NCBI GenBank assembly: GCA_014338405.1
Contig: JTDE01002052.1
Location: 8,576 to 72,575, forward strand
DNA length: 64,000 nt
Reading direction: 5' to 3'
Source: Paragonimus skrjabini miyazakii
Lineage: Eukaryota > Platyhelminthes > Trematoda > Plagiorchiida > Troglotrematidae
Position numbers and translations under genes: made by a program
Shown: in pieces, positions 34,360 through 44,929 of the stretch
How the letters are laid out: each line of letters starts with the position of its first letter
Position numbering within the stretch: position 1 is the first letter of the stretch
Notes under the pieces: generated by a model
What the model saw: the letters and a program-made list of their open reading frames with translations, nothing else
Databases searched by the model: none
What the model was told of the DNA's origin: nothing

Positions 34360-35545
34360 AGGGGTACCGCCGAAAAGATACTGGCAACCGACGTGGCTAA
34401 AAGATCGTGCAGCTTGAAGACGTGTCGTTGTTGTCCCGCTCACTCTGCCTCCTTCGTCTGCCTCTGGTTTGCCCAATTCAGCCAATCTAGTTGGATCGGA
34501 TCAGCTTCAAGCTTCCTACGTACCCGGTCCATTTACACTCGTACCATTTGAATGCGTGTTCCAGTATCCCCCATCGCATGTTTTTCCCATTATTGCCTGC
34601 TCAGCTGCTATCACTGTGTTTGTTGCTGTTGACTTACCAATCACCGAACAAACTGTTCATTTGCCTCCTCGTCCCCTCAATCTTCAATGCTTCACGGATT
34701 CAGTTGTTTCGTCTGTCGCTTCATTTCGAATGTACCTGACTCAGGTCTAGCTAAGCATTGTTTCCGTATACGGCTGATGATGACTGCTTTCCGGCAAGCA
34801 GACATACCGAGTTCATTGCAGTTCCTTTCGTGTTTGGTTCCCTCGTGTCGTCATTAGTTAGGCTGTCTTGCAAACTCTTTGGTCTACTGGTTATATACTC
34901 TTCGCACTTCGCTGTCGTTACATACGCCTACCTCCCGTTGTTCATCTATTCGCGGGCTTCACATGTTGCTGTCGTTGGAATCATGCGGTTGTTTTCGTAT
35001 ATCTACCTGCACACACACAAAGTTTGCCTATCCGATCCACATTACTATTATGCTCTCAATTCCTTTCCTCTACTACTCATCTCATCGGATGCACGTTGTT
35101 GTCGCTCTTTTTTCATTTGGATGCTGCTCTTCTGGCGCCCGCTGTTCTTCGTATTCGGATTTCTGGTCACCTCACCTCTTAATCACGGTTTCGTATGTGA
35201 ACGCTGCGCTGTTCTGATGTAAATCTAATCACCTCCACTTTTATCCGGCAGTGCTGCTGTTACAACCACTATTCCGGTTGTTTTTTTATCGAATCACCCT
35301 ATGTTCTCAAATCAGCTTATTCTACGTCCCTTCATCATTTGCCGCACACCTCGTTTCCCAAATACTTGTGTTGCAGATGCTCTTTTCCATGCACCCTTTT
35401 TTGCTATCAGTCCACCCACACTCCCTCCATGCTCTCGAACGACAGTTAGACCGCATGTGACGTTCTTTTTGACGCTGTCGCCTTTCTGCGATTCATTTTC
35501 TAATGCTCTAGATCCTGATCGAATATTACCTGAACGGTGGTAGTT
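34360..35545 (+). other. Pyrimidine-biased stretch, open in several + frames, no gene recognised
   Basis: About 1.2 kb rich in C and T on the + strand. Overlapping + frames at 34469-34750, 34491-34739, 34758-35222, 34868-35182, 34879-35217, 35251-35460 and 35301-35543 all stay open, because stop codons need purines. The apparent hydrophobic protein at 34758-35222 is therefore most likely a composition artefact. It could be a 3' UTR, intron or element UTR; the RTE 3' tail at 43140-43480 is similarly biased. A good acceptor ends at 34482 (cccaattcag), but in the YTHDF phase a stop follows after two codons. Confidence 0.4.
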
Positions 35546-35813
35546 AGATTTGATGATTTTTTCTCCGTATGTTCCTCGTTTCGTGTCATATTTGGCAGCT
35601 GATTCATGTTGTATGTGGTGTGCGATCCAAGTGCTAATTGTGGGCTTCTGACGATCGGGTAACACGTTTATTACACAGTGGTCTTTCAAAGACTGATAGG
35701 TGGTGCCCTTTAGTTATGCTGAAAGTGGCACATAACAAGGCTAGCAACTGCTAAGGACGATGACCGGCTCGAATCGTGTCTGTTCCGACCATCCAAGTGT
35801 CGACAACATTATA

Positions 35814-35945
35814 TTAGAAGTAAAAGGTGTTTTTGACGATCAGTATGTTTTCGGTTATTCATCATCGGGGTAATTGCATACTAAAACGTAACGATGATGA
35901 ATAACCGAAAACAAACTGTTCGTCAAAAACACCTTTTACTTCTAA
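35814..35945. repeat. Near-perfect foldback (54-bp arms, 24-base loop)
   Basis: Left arm 35814-35867 (starts ttagaagtaaaagg) and right arm 35892-35945 (ends ccttttacttctaa) are reverse complements at 52 of 54 positions. The two mismatches are at arm positions 27 and 32. The loop is 35868-35891. There is no coding potential and no clear target-site duplication outside the arms. It is either a foldback/MITE-type element or the DNA for a long RNA hairpin. The arms are far better preserved than the surrounding transposon relics. Confidence 0.9.
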
Positions 35946-36426
35946 TGAATTCATAGGGCAATTGGAGTCGTTGAAACATTATATTGGCTTTCCTGTGTAC
36001 AATCCACTTGGTGGTCGATTAGTAATGAACACTTTCTTATTTGTGTATGTATTGAAACCGAAATTAATTCACAAACGTGTTTAACTTGAGGGCACTTGAT
36101 AGCCGTACATCCATCCTCCAAAATACGGTCGGTTTTCTGACAAACGTTCACTTTTTCAAAATAAGTATTACTGTACTGCCAATTTTTCACAGAAGAACAG
36201 GTTCATATACTCGAAGATTTGTTATAAGCACTGTTTAGCAATTGGGAAACCAACAGATTGCATCTGTGCTCTCAAGGCATGTGTTCACGTTTGTGAATAG
36301 TATAAACTGATGAGTAGTCGATTGGAGTTAACAGGCAGTAACTGTGTCTCCATTTTCGAGACGATCGGGCAACCTGATCATTACTCACAAGCGAAAGTGG
36401 TTGAGCGTTCACATATGATAATTCGG

Positions 36427-36660
36427 TCGTGCCTAACGTGAGGTCAATGGCGCAATGGTAAACACGGTTGCCTCATGAAAAGCATGTCCGTGGTTCAAGT
36501 CCCGGCAGTGGCGATGATATGCACTACTGACGAGCTCTAATGGGAGCGAAACTCGAGTCTAGTGCTTCTTTTCGAAAGGGGCCCACTGGAAAGTCTATGG
36601 GAATGCGACAGCTGCGATCAATTGTGGGTGATGTTCAACCTGAAATAGTATAAACTGTTG
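36427..36660 (+). mobile_element. tRNA-derived SINE with hammerhead (copy 1)
   Basis: The head (about 36438-36512) has an A-box tggcgcaatgg (36448-36458) and a B-box ggttcaagtcc (36492-36502) in tRNA-like spacing, so it could be transcribed by RNA polymerase III. It is followed by the hammerhead at 36521-36565 and a tail with ggcccactgg and atgcgacagctgcgat. A homologous, more decayed copy is at 59716-59895. The design (tRNA-like promoter plus hammerhead) is that of schistosome SM-alpha repeats. The outer ends are approximate. Confidence 0.75.
36521..36565 (+). ncRNA. Hammerhead ribozyme, type I with minimal stem III
   Basis: Stem I is a perfect six pairs: gcacta (36521-36526) with tagtgc (36560-36565). 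The core is ctgacga (36527-36533). Stem II is gctc (36534-36537) with gagc (36544-36547) and loop taatgg. Then come the core gaaa (36548-36551), a two-pair stem III (A551-U558, C552-G557) with loop tcga, and the GUC cleavage triplet at 36557-36559. Cleavage is predicted between 36559 and 36560. Every conserved core base is present; the C at the variable position 7 is tolerated. The short stem III resembles the Schistosoma SM-alpha hammerhead, which self-cleaves multimeric SINE transcripts. Activity here is inferred. Confidence 0.85.
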
Positions 36661-37475
36661 AACGAAATGCATTCGTGTGAATCACCGTCCAATATCCTCG
36701 GAAGAGTAGGGAGGGTGCCTCCGATCAACTTTTCGGTCTACTTTTCCATTATTTTACCCCCATCGTTTGCGGTATGCTTCCTACTGTTATATAACAGGCA
36801 GCTTCGTTTGTGTGTAGTATAGTGTATACATTTGGAAAGTAAAGGGCAGGTCTCAACGCCAAGAAAACGATTAACCAGAAGCGACTGTTGTGATAGTGTG
36901 TACGCATTATGGTGGACGTGAAACCCAGGTTAACGACAACGTACTGCTAACAATGTGTGCGAATACCCATCTACCATGCAAATGAGTGTACGCGTTCAAT
37001 GTGCTGTGGTTTAATATAATCTGTACGGGGTTTCATGTTGTAAACAAATTCACATGCTAAGCGTTTTTTGCAGTCAGCACTATCACTCTCTGAACCAGGT
37101 CTTTTCCAAACTGAGCGTCTCGATATGCTTAGGCGTTTGGTTCTATTTCGTAGGCGTCTCGTTTTTACCAAGTCGGGGACGATTCAGTCAAATATAGGTA
37201 TTGACGACTTCGAGAATTTCCCCAGCGATGGCATGGTAATCACAATCTAGGTTAAGTGTGATGCTACACAACGAGGCAATTTAACCTTTTTGAGCTGTGT
37301 GTTGCTCAGCGAAATCCGTCTGGCGATGGGTCTCTAGTAATATATTTTGGGGATTGTGACGTCCAGTCCCACGTAGGTAGCAGCTGAATTCATTTATCCC
37401 CTGTTCAGTATCTGCTGCAGAGGAGTCCCACTGTTGCAGTTGACCGACTTATTTTGTCTAATCATCCATTTACAC
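36661..37475. other. Stretch without a recognised gene
   Basis: No motif or repeat was recognised. Open frames 36971-37171 and 37068-37250 overlap on opposite strands and look like chance. Confidence 0.4.
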
Positions 37476-38546
37476 TTATACGCCACCCTCAGCAACACAC
37501 CCAACTCCCGTGTTGGAGGCGTTTAATGAATGGATAACGTCCGGGCTGAAGTGAATAGACTTATCAGAGATGGCGGTTGCGTTATGTTTATAGTCACCGC
37601 GGATGACCATGAGCTCCGTCTTCTGTGTGTTGATCTTCAGCCCGGATAGTTCCAGGGCACTAGCGGCGGCTGCAAGCTTCTCGGATAGACGCGTAGGATT
37701 CTCAGCTAGAAGGATCAGATCTACGGCGTAGACGAAACCGCTAACCACTGTATCGTGGAACTGGTAGCCAAGCTCCGCTCGAAATAGTGCTAGAACATCA
37801 TCCGTTGTCATGACGAATAGAAGCGGGGACAGTGGGTCACCCTGGCAAACACCACGCTGAGATCGGAGAACGGAGCCATCAAGAGTGTCGGAAGCATTCC
37901 GGTAGTAGTCGGTAATGTAATGCGTTAGAGGTGGAGTAGCACCGAAAGCTTGGGCCGATCTGATATTCGAATCCTGTGTGATAGAATCGAACGTTTTGGG
38001 CACGTCGATAAAAGCCGCACACAGACTTGAAAACGTGGTGTATGAATTCCGAAGCAGCGCATAAAGCGGGGTGGTCGTCTCTAGGTAACTGTCACGGTTT
38101 AGGAATGCAAATTGGAGGGCGGGCGGTTGCAAGCGCGAATTCCAACGATCGGCCAATATCTTGTGAAAACAAAGTATAACCGTTAGAGATACGACGATAG
38201 GTCTAAGCCCGGAGGGCGATAAAGGATTGTTTACTTTGGGCACAAACGTGATGCGAGAGCGGCATAAGTGGATTGGACAACCTTGAGTTAACAAGGAAAG
38301 GTTGAAGTATCCGGCCAAGTTATCAGCTTTCATGCGCGTAAAATGTTTGAGCAAAAACTTGTCCAAACCTGGAGCGGTGTTTTCCATTTTCTTCAAAATT
38401 CGTGGTGCGTCATCTTCAGTGATCGGGTCGTTCAGAGACCAATCCGGAGGCAAATTCGTGCGAGATGGTCGCTTATCAACGCGCGGATGAGCCGATAGTA
38501 CCCCGGACCAGTATTCGTTGGAATTATCTGGGAGGCCACGGTTCAT
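37476..38546 (-). pseudogene. R2/NeSL-like non-LTR reverse transcriptase
   Basis: A 356-codon open frame on the - strand encodes an RT of the restriction-like-endonuclease class of LINEs. In order: MENTAPGLDKFLLKHF (fingers), LCRSRITFVPKVNNP, LRPIVVSLTVILCFHKILAD, LCAAFIDVPKTFDSI (first palm box; the usual Asp-x-x-Lys-Ala-Phe-Asp pattern altered to DVPKTFDS), LRSQRGVCQGDPLSPLLFV, and the catalytic box as FVYAVDLILLAENP, where a YADD-type motif has lost one Asp (YAVD). It ends LKINTQKTELMVI and then DVIHSLN. The missing Asp argues that the protein is inactive despite the long frame. The start used (38546) is only where the open frame begins; the element continues upstream to the zinc fingers at 39080-39330. 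Confidence 0.75.
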
Positions 38547-39079
38547 CTTATAGACAGTTCGTCAGTGTCTAAAAAAAACAGCAAATGCAGCGTCTTTTTT
38601 ACGCTGGTGGTACAGACTGAATCATTGCATAGTTTGCTCTCCATATCTGCCTTGTAGTCGCGTCGATTCCCATGTTAACACGACCACGTCGTCGAGTGGC
38701 AAGTCACAAGGTGTACGGAAAAGCTGGTGAGGCATGCATGTTCAGCGGTGATTTAGCCTGTACCGTTGTGAAAATGCCTGCCTGAAGACCGCGGGCAATA
38801 GCTAGTTATTCATCACTATTGGACTCCAGTTGGATAATCACTGCTTAGATCAAACAGGTAAATCACTCAGAGTGATCAGCAGCTTGGAACCCAGTATCCG
38901 ATGTCGTGTTAGTCTGCGAGACGGTTGTTGGATTGGCAACGGGGACAGTATTCCTCTGCAAATTCAACGTCCGAATGTCCTCTAAAGTACGACCTGGAAA
39001 ATGCGACAGGAACCGATGATGAGGTTCGCGTCGAGTAGAACACGACAGAGCCAGTGCATCGACACATCTGATAAGAGAA

Positions 39080-39335
39080 GCCGATTCATGCTGAGATCAA
39101 TTTTATCCGACGGTTTTCATGGACATAAGTTTGTCACGGTTGCACTAAACGGGATGTGCATGCATTCTGTGTTGACTGAGACCAATTTTGGTGGGAAAGC
39201 CGCAGTTCCAGTTGGTACAGTCAAAGATTGTGACAGGCTGGGTGTCCACTTCCTGCTCTGGACCATTCCTGCGTCGAGGCATACGAGTATGGGCCGATTT
39301 GCAAATCTTGCCACATTTTGAACAGGTGTACTCCG
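39080..39335 (-). pseudogene. Zinc-finger N-terminus of the R2/NeSL-like element
   Basis: On the - strand, CSKCGKICKSAHTRMP (about 39325-39275) and, about 30 residues on, DCTNWNCGFPTKIGLSQH followed by RMHAHP (about 39215-39150) are C2H2 fingers of the N-C-G-x-x-F-x-T-K-x-G-L-x-x-H-x-x-x-x-H type. These fingers sit at the N-terminus of R2/NeSL-class LINE proteins, where they bind target DNA. Frame changes separate them from the RT at 38546. The region 38560-39075 carries no further clear motif. Confidence 0.6.
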
Positions 39336-39494
39336 CTCGCCTATTCTGTGTACTGTACTGGGTTATCTATTCAGGAAAGCAACAGGTGGGTTATGCGTTT
39401 CAGCGAAACTACAAACACAAACACATCTGCATACACTACTGGGCCCAGACGATTACGGTTGCCGCATACGTCAATGTTCAGTTCCTTTAAGTTC

Positions 39495-41124
39495 CCTACG
39501 TCGGCTGTCTGTAACAGTGCCGATGTTCCAAGATCCGTCGCAAGGTAAAAATATGATCAACACCCCCTGACCGGATCGGAATCCTGCCTGTTTTTCGCGT
39601 ATCTGACTTTCTCTGGGCTTAGTAAGCCGACGTAAAACGAGACCAGTGAGTAACTTGGACGCAATAGACACCAAACTGATGCCTCTGTGGTTGTCACATT
39701 GACTTCGGGGCCCCCTTTTTGAAAACGGGAATTACTGTTGATAAGCACCAATTACGGGGCACCTCTTCAGTCTCCCAGATCGTCTGGAGGAGTCGCGTCA
39801 TTTCTGATATCAACCTCTCCCCACCATCCTTGAAAAGAAGGATGGAGGAGGTTTGGACCAGGAGCTTTATTACGCTTCAATAACTTGAACTCCATGACCA
39901 CTTCTGTTTCCGACGGAGGACCGTCTGGAATGCAATAACTGACCATTCAGGTACCGTCGTCCACATTGTCTGGTTGAGGCCAGCTGAACTGTTCTTCAAA
40001 ATGTTCAGCCCACTTGTCCTGTCGGCGCGATTGACTGGTAATAGGTGAACCATCTTTTTCACATATGGACTCAATTACACCGACTTGATCGTCAGTACAA
40101 CCACGGATCAGGGAAAAAAGCTTTTTGCTATTCCCAGATAAAAAGGCTTTTTCCATCTCTTTTGATTGTTCGACCAAGTATTGCTCACGGTCTTTGCGCA
40201 AGCTTTTAGTCAGCTTGCATTTAAGTTCTCGACAGTCGTCATCATATTCTGAACCAGGTTTGATCGGTCGACGCTTGTTCATAAGGTTTATCGACTTGAC
40301 GGAAATCCAGTTCTGTCGCAACTGAACAGCTCCTCCGGAAGATGCCTGTTTACAGCATGCTCTCATGGCATCGGCGATTTGTTCCCAGTGTTCGTTAGGA
40401 CTCTTCGTCTGACTCGAACTGGGCAACTTGTTCACCAACGTCTTTTGTTAAGCGTTATTTACATCCTCATCGCTCGAATGTCAGTTAAGCACCTTGCGTT
40501 TACAAGCGTATGTCTTCTGGGCAAATGACAAAACGAAACGGACACGCACAACAGCATGGTCCGAGTCCAGGTGGTTGTTCCAAAAGGCACGACAGTCCGT
40601 AACAGAGTGGCGCTACTTGTAACTAACTGCTATATGATCCAATTGTGTCCTCGGTTGGGAGGCACACGGAGGTCTCCAAGTAACACAGTGCTTCTTCCTG
40701 TGTTGGAATACGGTGCTCGAAATATACAGACCGTGGGATGCGCACACCTGTAGTAGTCTTTCACCGTTGTCAGTGCGTTATGCCCGGACACCAAACAGAC
40801 CTCCCAGCCGATTCTCATCCGGAGAATGACGACCAAGCTGAGCATTCAAATCGCCCGATAGTATGATGATGTCTGAGTGTTTAGTTTGCTTCAGAAAGTC
40901 AACGAGGGCGTCATAGAACGCATCTTTGGTAGCATCCGAACAGCTGTCCGTCGGAGCGTACGCCGATATAATGAATACCCAACGTCTTTCTGATTTGCGT
41001 CGACAGACTTTAACCGCCGTATTGAATCTGACAGCGCACAAGCGACTGTTTAGTGGGATCCAATCGAGCAAACACTGCTCTGCTCTGGCACTCAGTGCGA
41101 TTCTCACCCCAGCTTGACCACGAN
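39495..41124 (-). mobile_element. RTE/SR2-like element (copy c), 5' part
   Basis: An RTE-type LINE in antisense. The endonuclease is at 41107-40778, with CRRKSERRWVFIISAYAPT, KHSDIIILSGDLNAQLG (the GDLN metal-binding motif) and then DENRLGG. The endonuclease-RT linker is at 40438-39947 (HWEQIADAMRACC, LKCKLTKSLRKDREQYL, DKWAEHFEEQFSWPQ). The RT start is at 39674-39500 (SIASKLLTGLVLRRL and REKQAGFRSGQG). It stops abruptly near 39500, where the R2/NeSL-like sequence begins, and its 5' end runs into the gap at 41125. The central linker is one long open frame; frameshifts occur on either side. Confidence 0.78.
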
Positions 41125-42044
41125 NNNNNNNNNNNNNNNNNNNNNNNNNNNNNNNNNNNNNNNNNNNNNNNNNNNNNNNNNNNNNNNNNNNNNNNNNNNN
41201 NNNNNNNNNNNNNNNNNNNNNNNNNNNNNNNNNNNNNNNNNNNNNNNNNNNNNNNNNNNNNNNNNNNNNNNNNNNNNNNNNNNNNNNNNNNNNNNNNNNN
41301 NNNNNNNNNNNNNNNNNNNNNNNNNNNNNNNNNNNNNNNNNNNNNNNNNNNNNNNNNNNNNNNNNNNNNNNNNNNNNNNNNNNNNNNNNNNNNNNNNNNN
41401 NNNNNNNNNNNNNNNNNNNNNNNNNNNNNNNNNNNNNNNNNNNNNNNNNNNNNNNNNNNNNNNNNNNNNNNNNNNNNNNNNNNNNNNNNNNNNNNNNNNN
41501 NNNNNNNNNNNNNNNNNNNNNNNNNNNNNNNNNNNNNNNNNNNNNNNNNNNNNNNNNNNNNNNNNNNNNNNNNNNNNNNNNNNNNNNNNNNNNNNNNNNN
41601 NNNNNNNNNNNNNNNNNNNNNNNNNNNNNNNNNNNNNNNNNNNNNNNNNNNNNNNNNNNNNNNNNNNNNNNNNNNNNNNNNNNNNNNNNNNNNNNNNNNN
41701 NNNNNNNNNNNNNNNNNNNNNNNNNNNNNNNNNNNNNNNNNNNNNNNNNNNNNNNNNNNNNNNNNNNNNNNNNNNNNNNNNNNNNNNNNNNNNNNNNNNN
41801 NNNNNNNNNNNNNNNNNNNNNNNNNNNNNNNNNNNNNNNNNNNNNNNNNNNNNNNNNNNNNNNNNNNNNNNNNNNNNNNNNNNNNNNNNNNNNNNNNNNN
41901 NNNNNNNNNNNNNNNNNNNNNNNNNNNNNNNNNNNNNNNNNNNNNNNNNNNNNNNNNNNNNNNNNNNNNNNNNNNNNNNNNNNNNNNNNNNNNNNNNNNN
42001 NNNNNNNNNNNNNNNNNNNNNNNNNNNNNNNNNNNNNNNNNNNN
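41125..42044. other. Assembly gap (920 N)
   Basis: Unresolved bases inside a cluster of RTE-like sequences. Open frames that appear to cross it are artefacts. Confidence 1.
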
Positions 42045-42440
42045 GCTACCGATTTGCAGAGAGATGCAAAGCAGATTTCTTACAATTCGATCTGTTCGAA
42101 ATACATACCCACCTTGACCAGATTTCCTGTGAAAATATGGGGGAGAATTTTTTTCTCAACAATGTCATCAGTGCTCTCCCAGTCTTTCTATTGGGACACA
42201 ATTCCATGATTCAACTCGTATGCATGGGCTTCAAGACGCTTCAACACCTGCTGGATTGAGCCTACATTGGCTGTTTGTTGATAGAATAACCTGCGTTACG
42301 AAGTCTGGGAGATTCCGTTCACAATGGATATGACATTCCTCTCCAGTTCCTCCGCAGTTCGCACAATTTGTCGACCAATTTCTCTTTACCAACCTTCTCA
42401 TCAGCAATGTATAACATTATGTCTGAATGCTGTCGTTTAA
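42045..42440 (-). mobile_element. RTE-like endonuclease fragment and associated repeat
   Basis: At 42385-42435 the - strand reads VKRQHSDIMLYIADEKVGK, related to the endonuclease segment KHSDIIILSGDLNAQLG of copy c but with the catalytic GDLN lost. At 42107-42165 on the + strand, ccttgaccagatttcctgtg resembles the - strand of 43770-43830 (cctcgatcagatctcccacc), so part of this repeat occurs in both orientations about 1.6 kb apart. Confidence 0.45.
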
Positions 42441-42914
42441 CCTTCATGCGGGGTTCTGGTAGATTAAGACTCGATGGAATGAAGTAACCCACTTCAGCCT
42501 CATCAGTACCTTCAAAATTTATTGTTGAATAATTGGATCAACCAACTGCAGTTATGCTCTTTTTAGCCGCTCATGGTAGTAATATTGTAGTCGACAATGA
42601 GAGGATTACTTCGAGATAACATGGCAGTACGTTTGCGTACTTATAGAACGTGGTCAAGGTAAAACTCAAAATACTTTTTACAAAGCTTGTGTTTCACCGA
42701 ATGATCTTACCAGATATAGACAGACGGTGTGCGTTAACACTTAAAATACTAAGCGAGACTTGACGCTTTTATTTCAGTGACACTGCAGGCGCCCAAACGA
42801 ATAGTTCACACTTTGTATGTGCGCCTGATTGTGGTTCTCAGTAGCACCAGGTAAGTATTTCGCGTTGTAACATTGGTTTTAGATGCTACGACGAGTTAGC
42901 GTTGAACCAGACAA

Positions 42915-43840
42915 TCTGGAGAAGTATGAACCGAACGGGCGTCAGCAAGTTCAGTGAGCAATTATTGCGTAACCGTACGCAAGGGAGCCATCAGTGCCAT
43001 AGGTCGTGGTGACAACCATATGGTGTTGCGATGTTTGCGGCCGCGAATGCGCTGGCTATTTGGGATTGGTGAGTTATCAACGTACTCATAGTGCACCGCT
43101 AGCTAACAAAAAACGAGTATGTTAGGGTCAAGTAAGTTATATCAGTTACATCCATTTTCTTCTTGTTTACATCAGCCAACAACAACCGTCGTTTGGAGCT
43201 CATTCGTTCCCATTTTCAGAAACCCAGGTGTCTATGGCCTTCTACCTTTCCTTTTATTTAGCCTTGTTCGTGTACTGTATGATGGAATTTTCGTGTTTTC
43301 TTTCAGTTCAACCCTGAATTTTGTTTTTCTTCCATTTTTTTTCTCCAGATTGTACCAACATGTGCTCATACTGAAGTATTTCTTGCATTATATTTTCAAT
43401 ATTTTTCGTTCCAGCCTTGATCTTACTATCAGAGTCTCTCTTCCTCTCTGTTCACTTACCGAAAGATAAGGGTTTCAATCGAGCTAGCCAATTAACTGGC
43501 TAAACCTGCATTGGCCGGTTGGACACAAAGACCTCACTCACATGCTTCTTAGTCTTATTCCTTCGGGTTTACACCGGATACGTGGTGTGTGAATGAAGTC
43601 ACAAGTGGTGCAGCGCAAACCATTTGTGGTGATGGTTAAGCGCACGCGTCCTTTGGCTTCGACCACCATGACATGCTGATCTGAACCAGATGTCGCTAAC
43701 CGTACCTGGTTGTGGTTTTCAGTAGCACTAGCAAACCCAGAATGAACCCTGGTGGCGCTGACATGGTAAAAATTCTCTACCACATTCTGGTGGGAGATCT
43801 GATCGAGGTGCAACACGTGATAAAAATATATGGGCTTTAC
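42915..43840 (+). mobile_element. 3' tail of a CFDP2-type RTE-like element (truncated copy)
   Basis: This aligns along its length with 56300-57130. It has the end of the protein (a decayed C-x-x-C-x-R-E-C-type finger near 43030), the stretch acgtactcatagtgcaccg...aaacgagtatgttag at 43080-43120 matching 56478-56530, a pyrimidine-rich 3' UTR (43140-43480) and a conserved end (ggccggttggacacaaaga, ccttcgggtttacaccggat, gtcctttggcttc). Only the 3' end is present, as expected of 5'-truncated LINE insertions. Confidence 0.65.
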
Positions 43841-44379
43841 CCACAGTCTTGGTTCTCCATTTATGCCCCAGCGGGGCTAGACTTTAGTTGGAACTAGTAT
43901 GTTATCTGCTGTCAGTCTGATGAGCGCAATTACTACAGGGATTTCCCATCTGAATTAACCAACTTTCAGACTACTGATCAATAAGGGTTAATCACGAGTT
44001 TGCAGTGAATATACTGAGTAAGAACTAGAAACCGGTATACTTATTCATAGAAGACTGATTACGAAATCCATTTTCGAAACAAACTCGAGCATGAAATGGC
44101 TAACGGCCTGGAAAAAAAAAATTGAAAATGACCCCCGTTAGATAATGACGCTGCTGTACCAGCGAACCCATTTAGAATGAGTAGACATGACGTTAGGACT
44201 ATTATTCTTTTCTGTGGGCACATAATAGATGATGATAATGCAGAGCTGCTGCGCTGCAAAGCTCCTACCGGTGAGAACTTTGTGCACTGTGATCCTAAGA
44301 AAGTTACATCAAGGATTACCTCGGGGGGATAAATGATGACCTGGCGTAGAGAAGTAAAGTCATTCACCAGGAAACTGGC

Positions 44380-44530
44380 CAATGTTAGTCAGGTTCCTCT
44401 CCCAGGCTGGCACCGTCACGATTCACAAAGTCGGTGGCTGGAAAAGTTGTTAGATGGTGGCTAATCATGTTCAGTGACATTAATGTTGCCGTTGTTTGGG
44501 TGAGTAGTCTGTGAAGTGAGTGTACTTGAT
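44380..44530 (+). repeat. Fragment related to 55100-55250
   Basis: cagtgacattaatgttgccg at 44472-44491 and the following gtagtctgtgaagtgagtgt resemble cagtgacgtgaacgttgtcg and the following gatctactaagtaagtgt at 55187-55233. This places a decayed piece of the same LINE family here. Confidence 0.4.
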
Positions 44531-44929
44531 CACGCGGGAGGGTGAAAGCCGTAAGGAAACTGTCTTACTGATGACGCGTTACTTTTATTTACAGCTTGTT
44601 TGTTTGCAACGTTTACGCATCTTGACGTTGAGTGTTTGAACACGGATGAAGCTATTTTTAGTAGCTGGGTCCCTTTCCTCTTCACTTCTTCTTTCGTTCT
44701 TTTCTGTACAGGGTTTTCATGGTTGTAAGGCAGTTAAGCATCAGTGAGAATCACTGATGTGTTGCTTGAATGAAACAATGAGAAGATGCGATTCATGTGA
44801 TATTCTCCGCAGTAACATTTCATTCATTCTGATCACACATGGACATGTAACTAATTTTAAACGAGTCGAAATTCCAAAGACCGGAAGTCATGGCTTAAAG
44901 GATTAAACAGACCGACATCAAACATCAAA

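Noticed and set aside
34758..35222. 154-codon open frame resembling a multi-pass membrane protein
   Set aside because: The region is pyrimidine-rich and the other + frames are equally open, so hydrophobicity and length follow from composition.
41053..42259. Two open frames of over 350 codons
   Set aside because: They consist almost entirely of unresolved bases in the 920-N gap.
43905..43950. ctgatgag motif suggesting a hammerhead core
   Set aside because: No gaaa follows a possible stem II; the match is chance.
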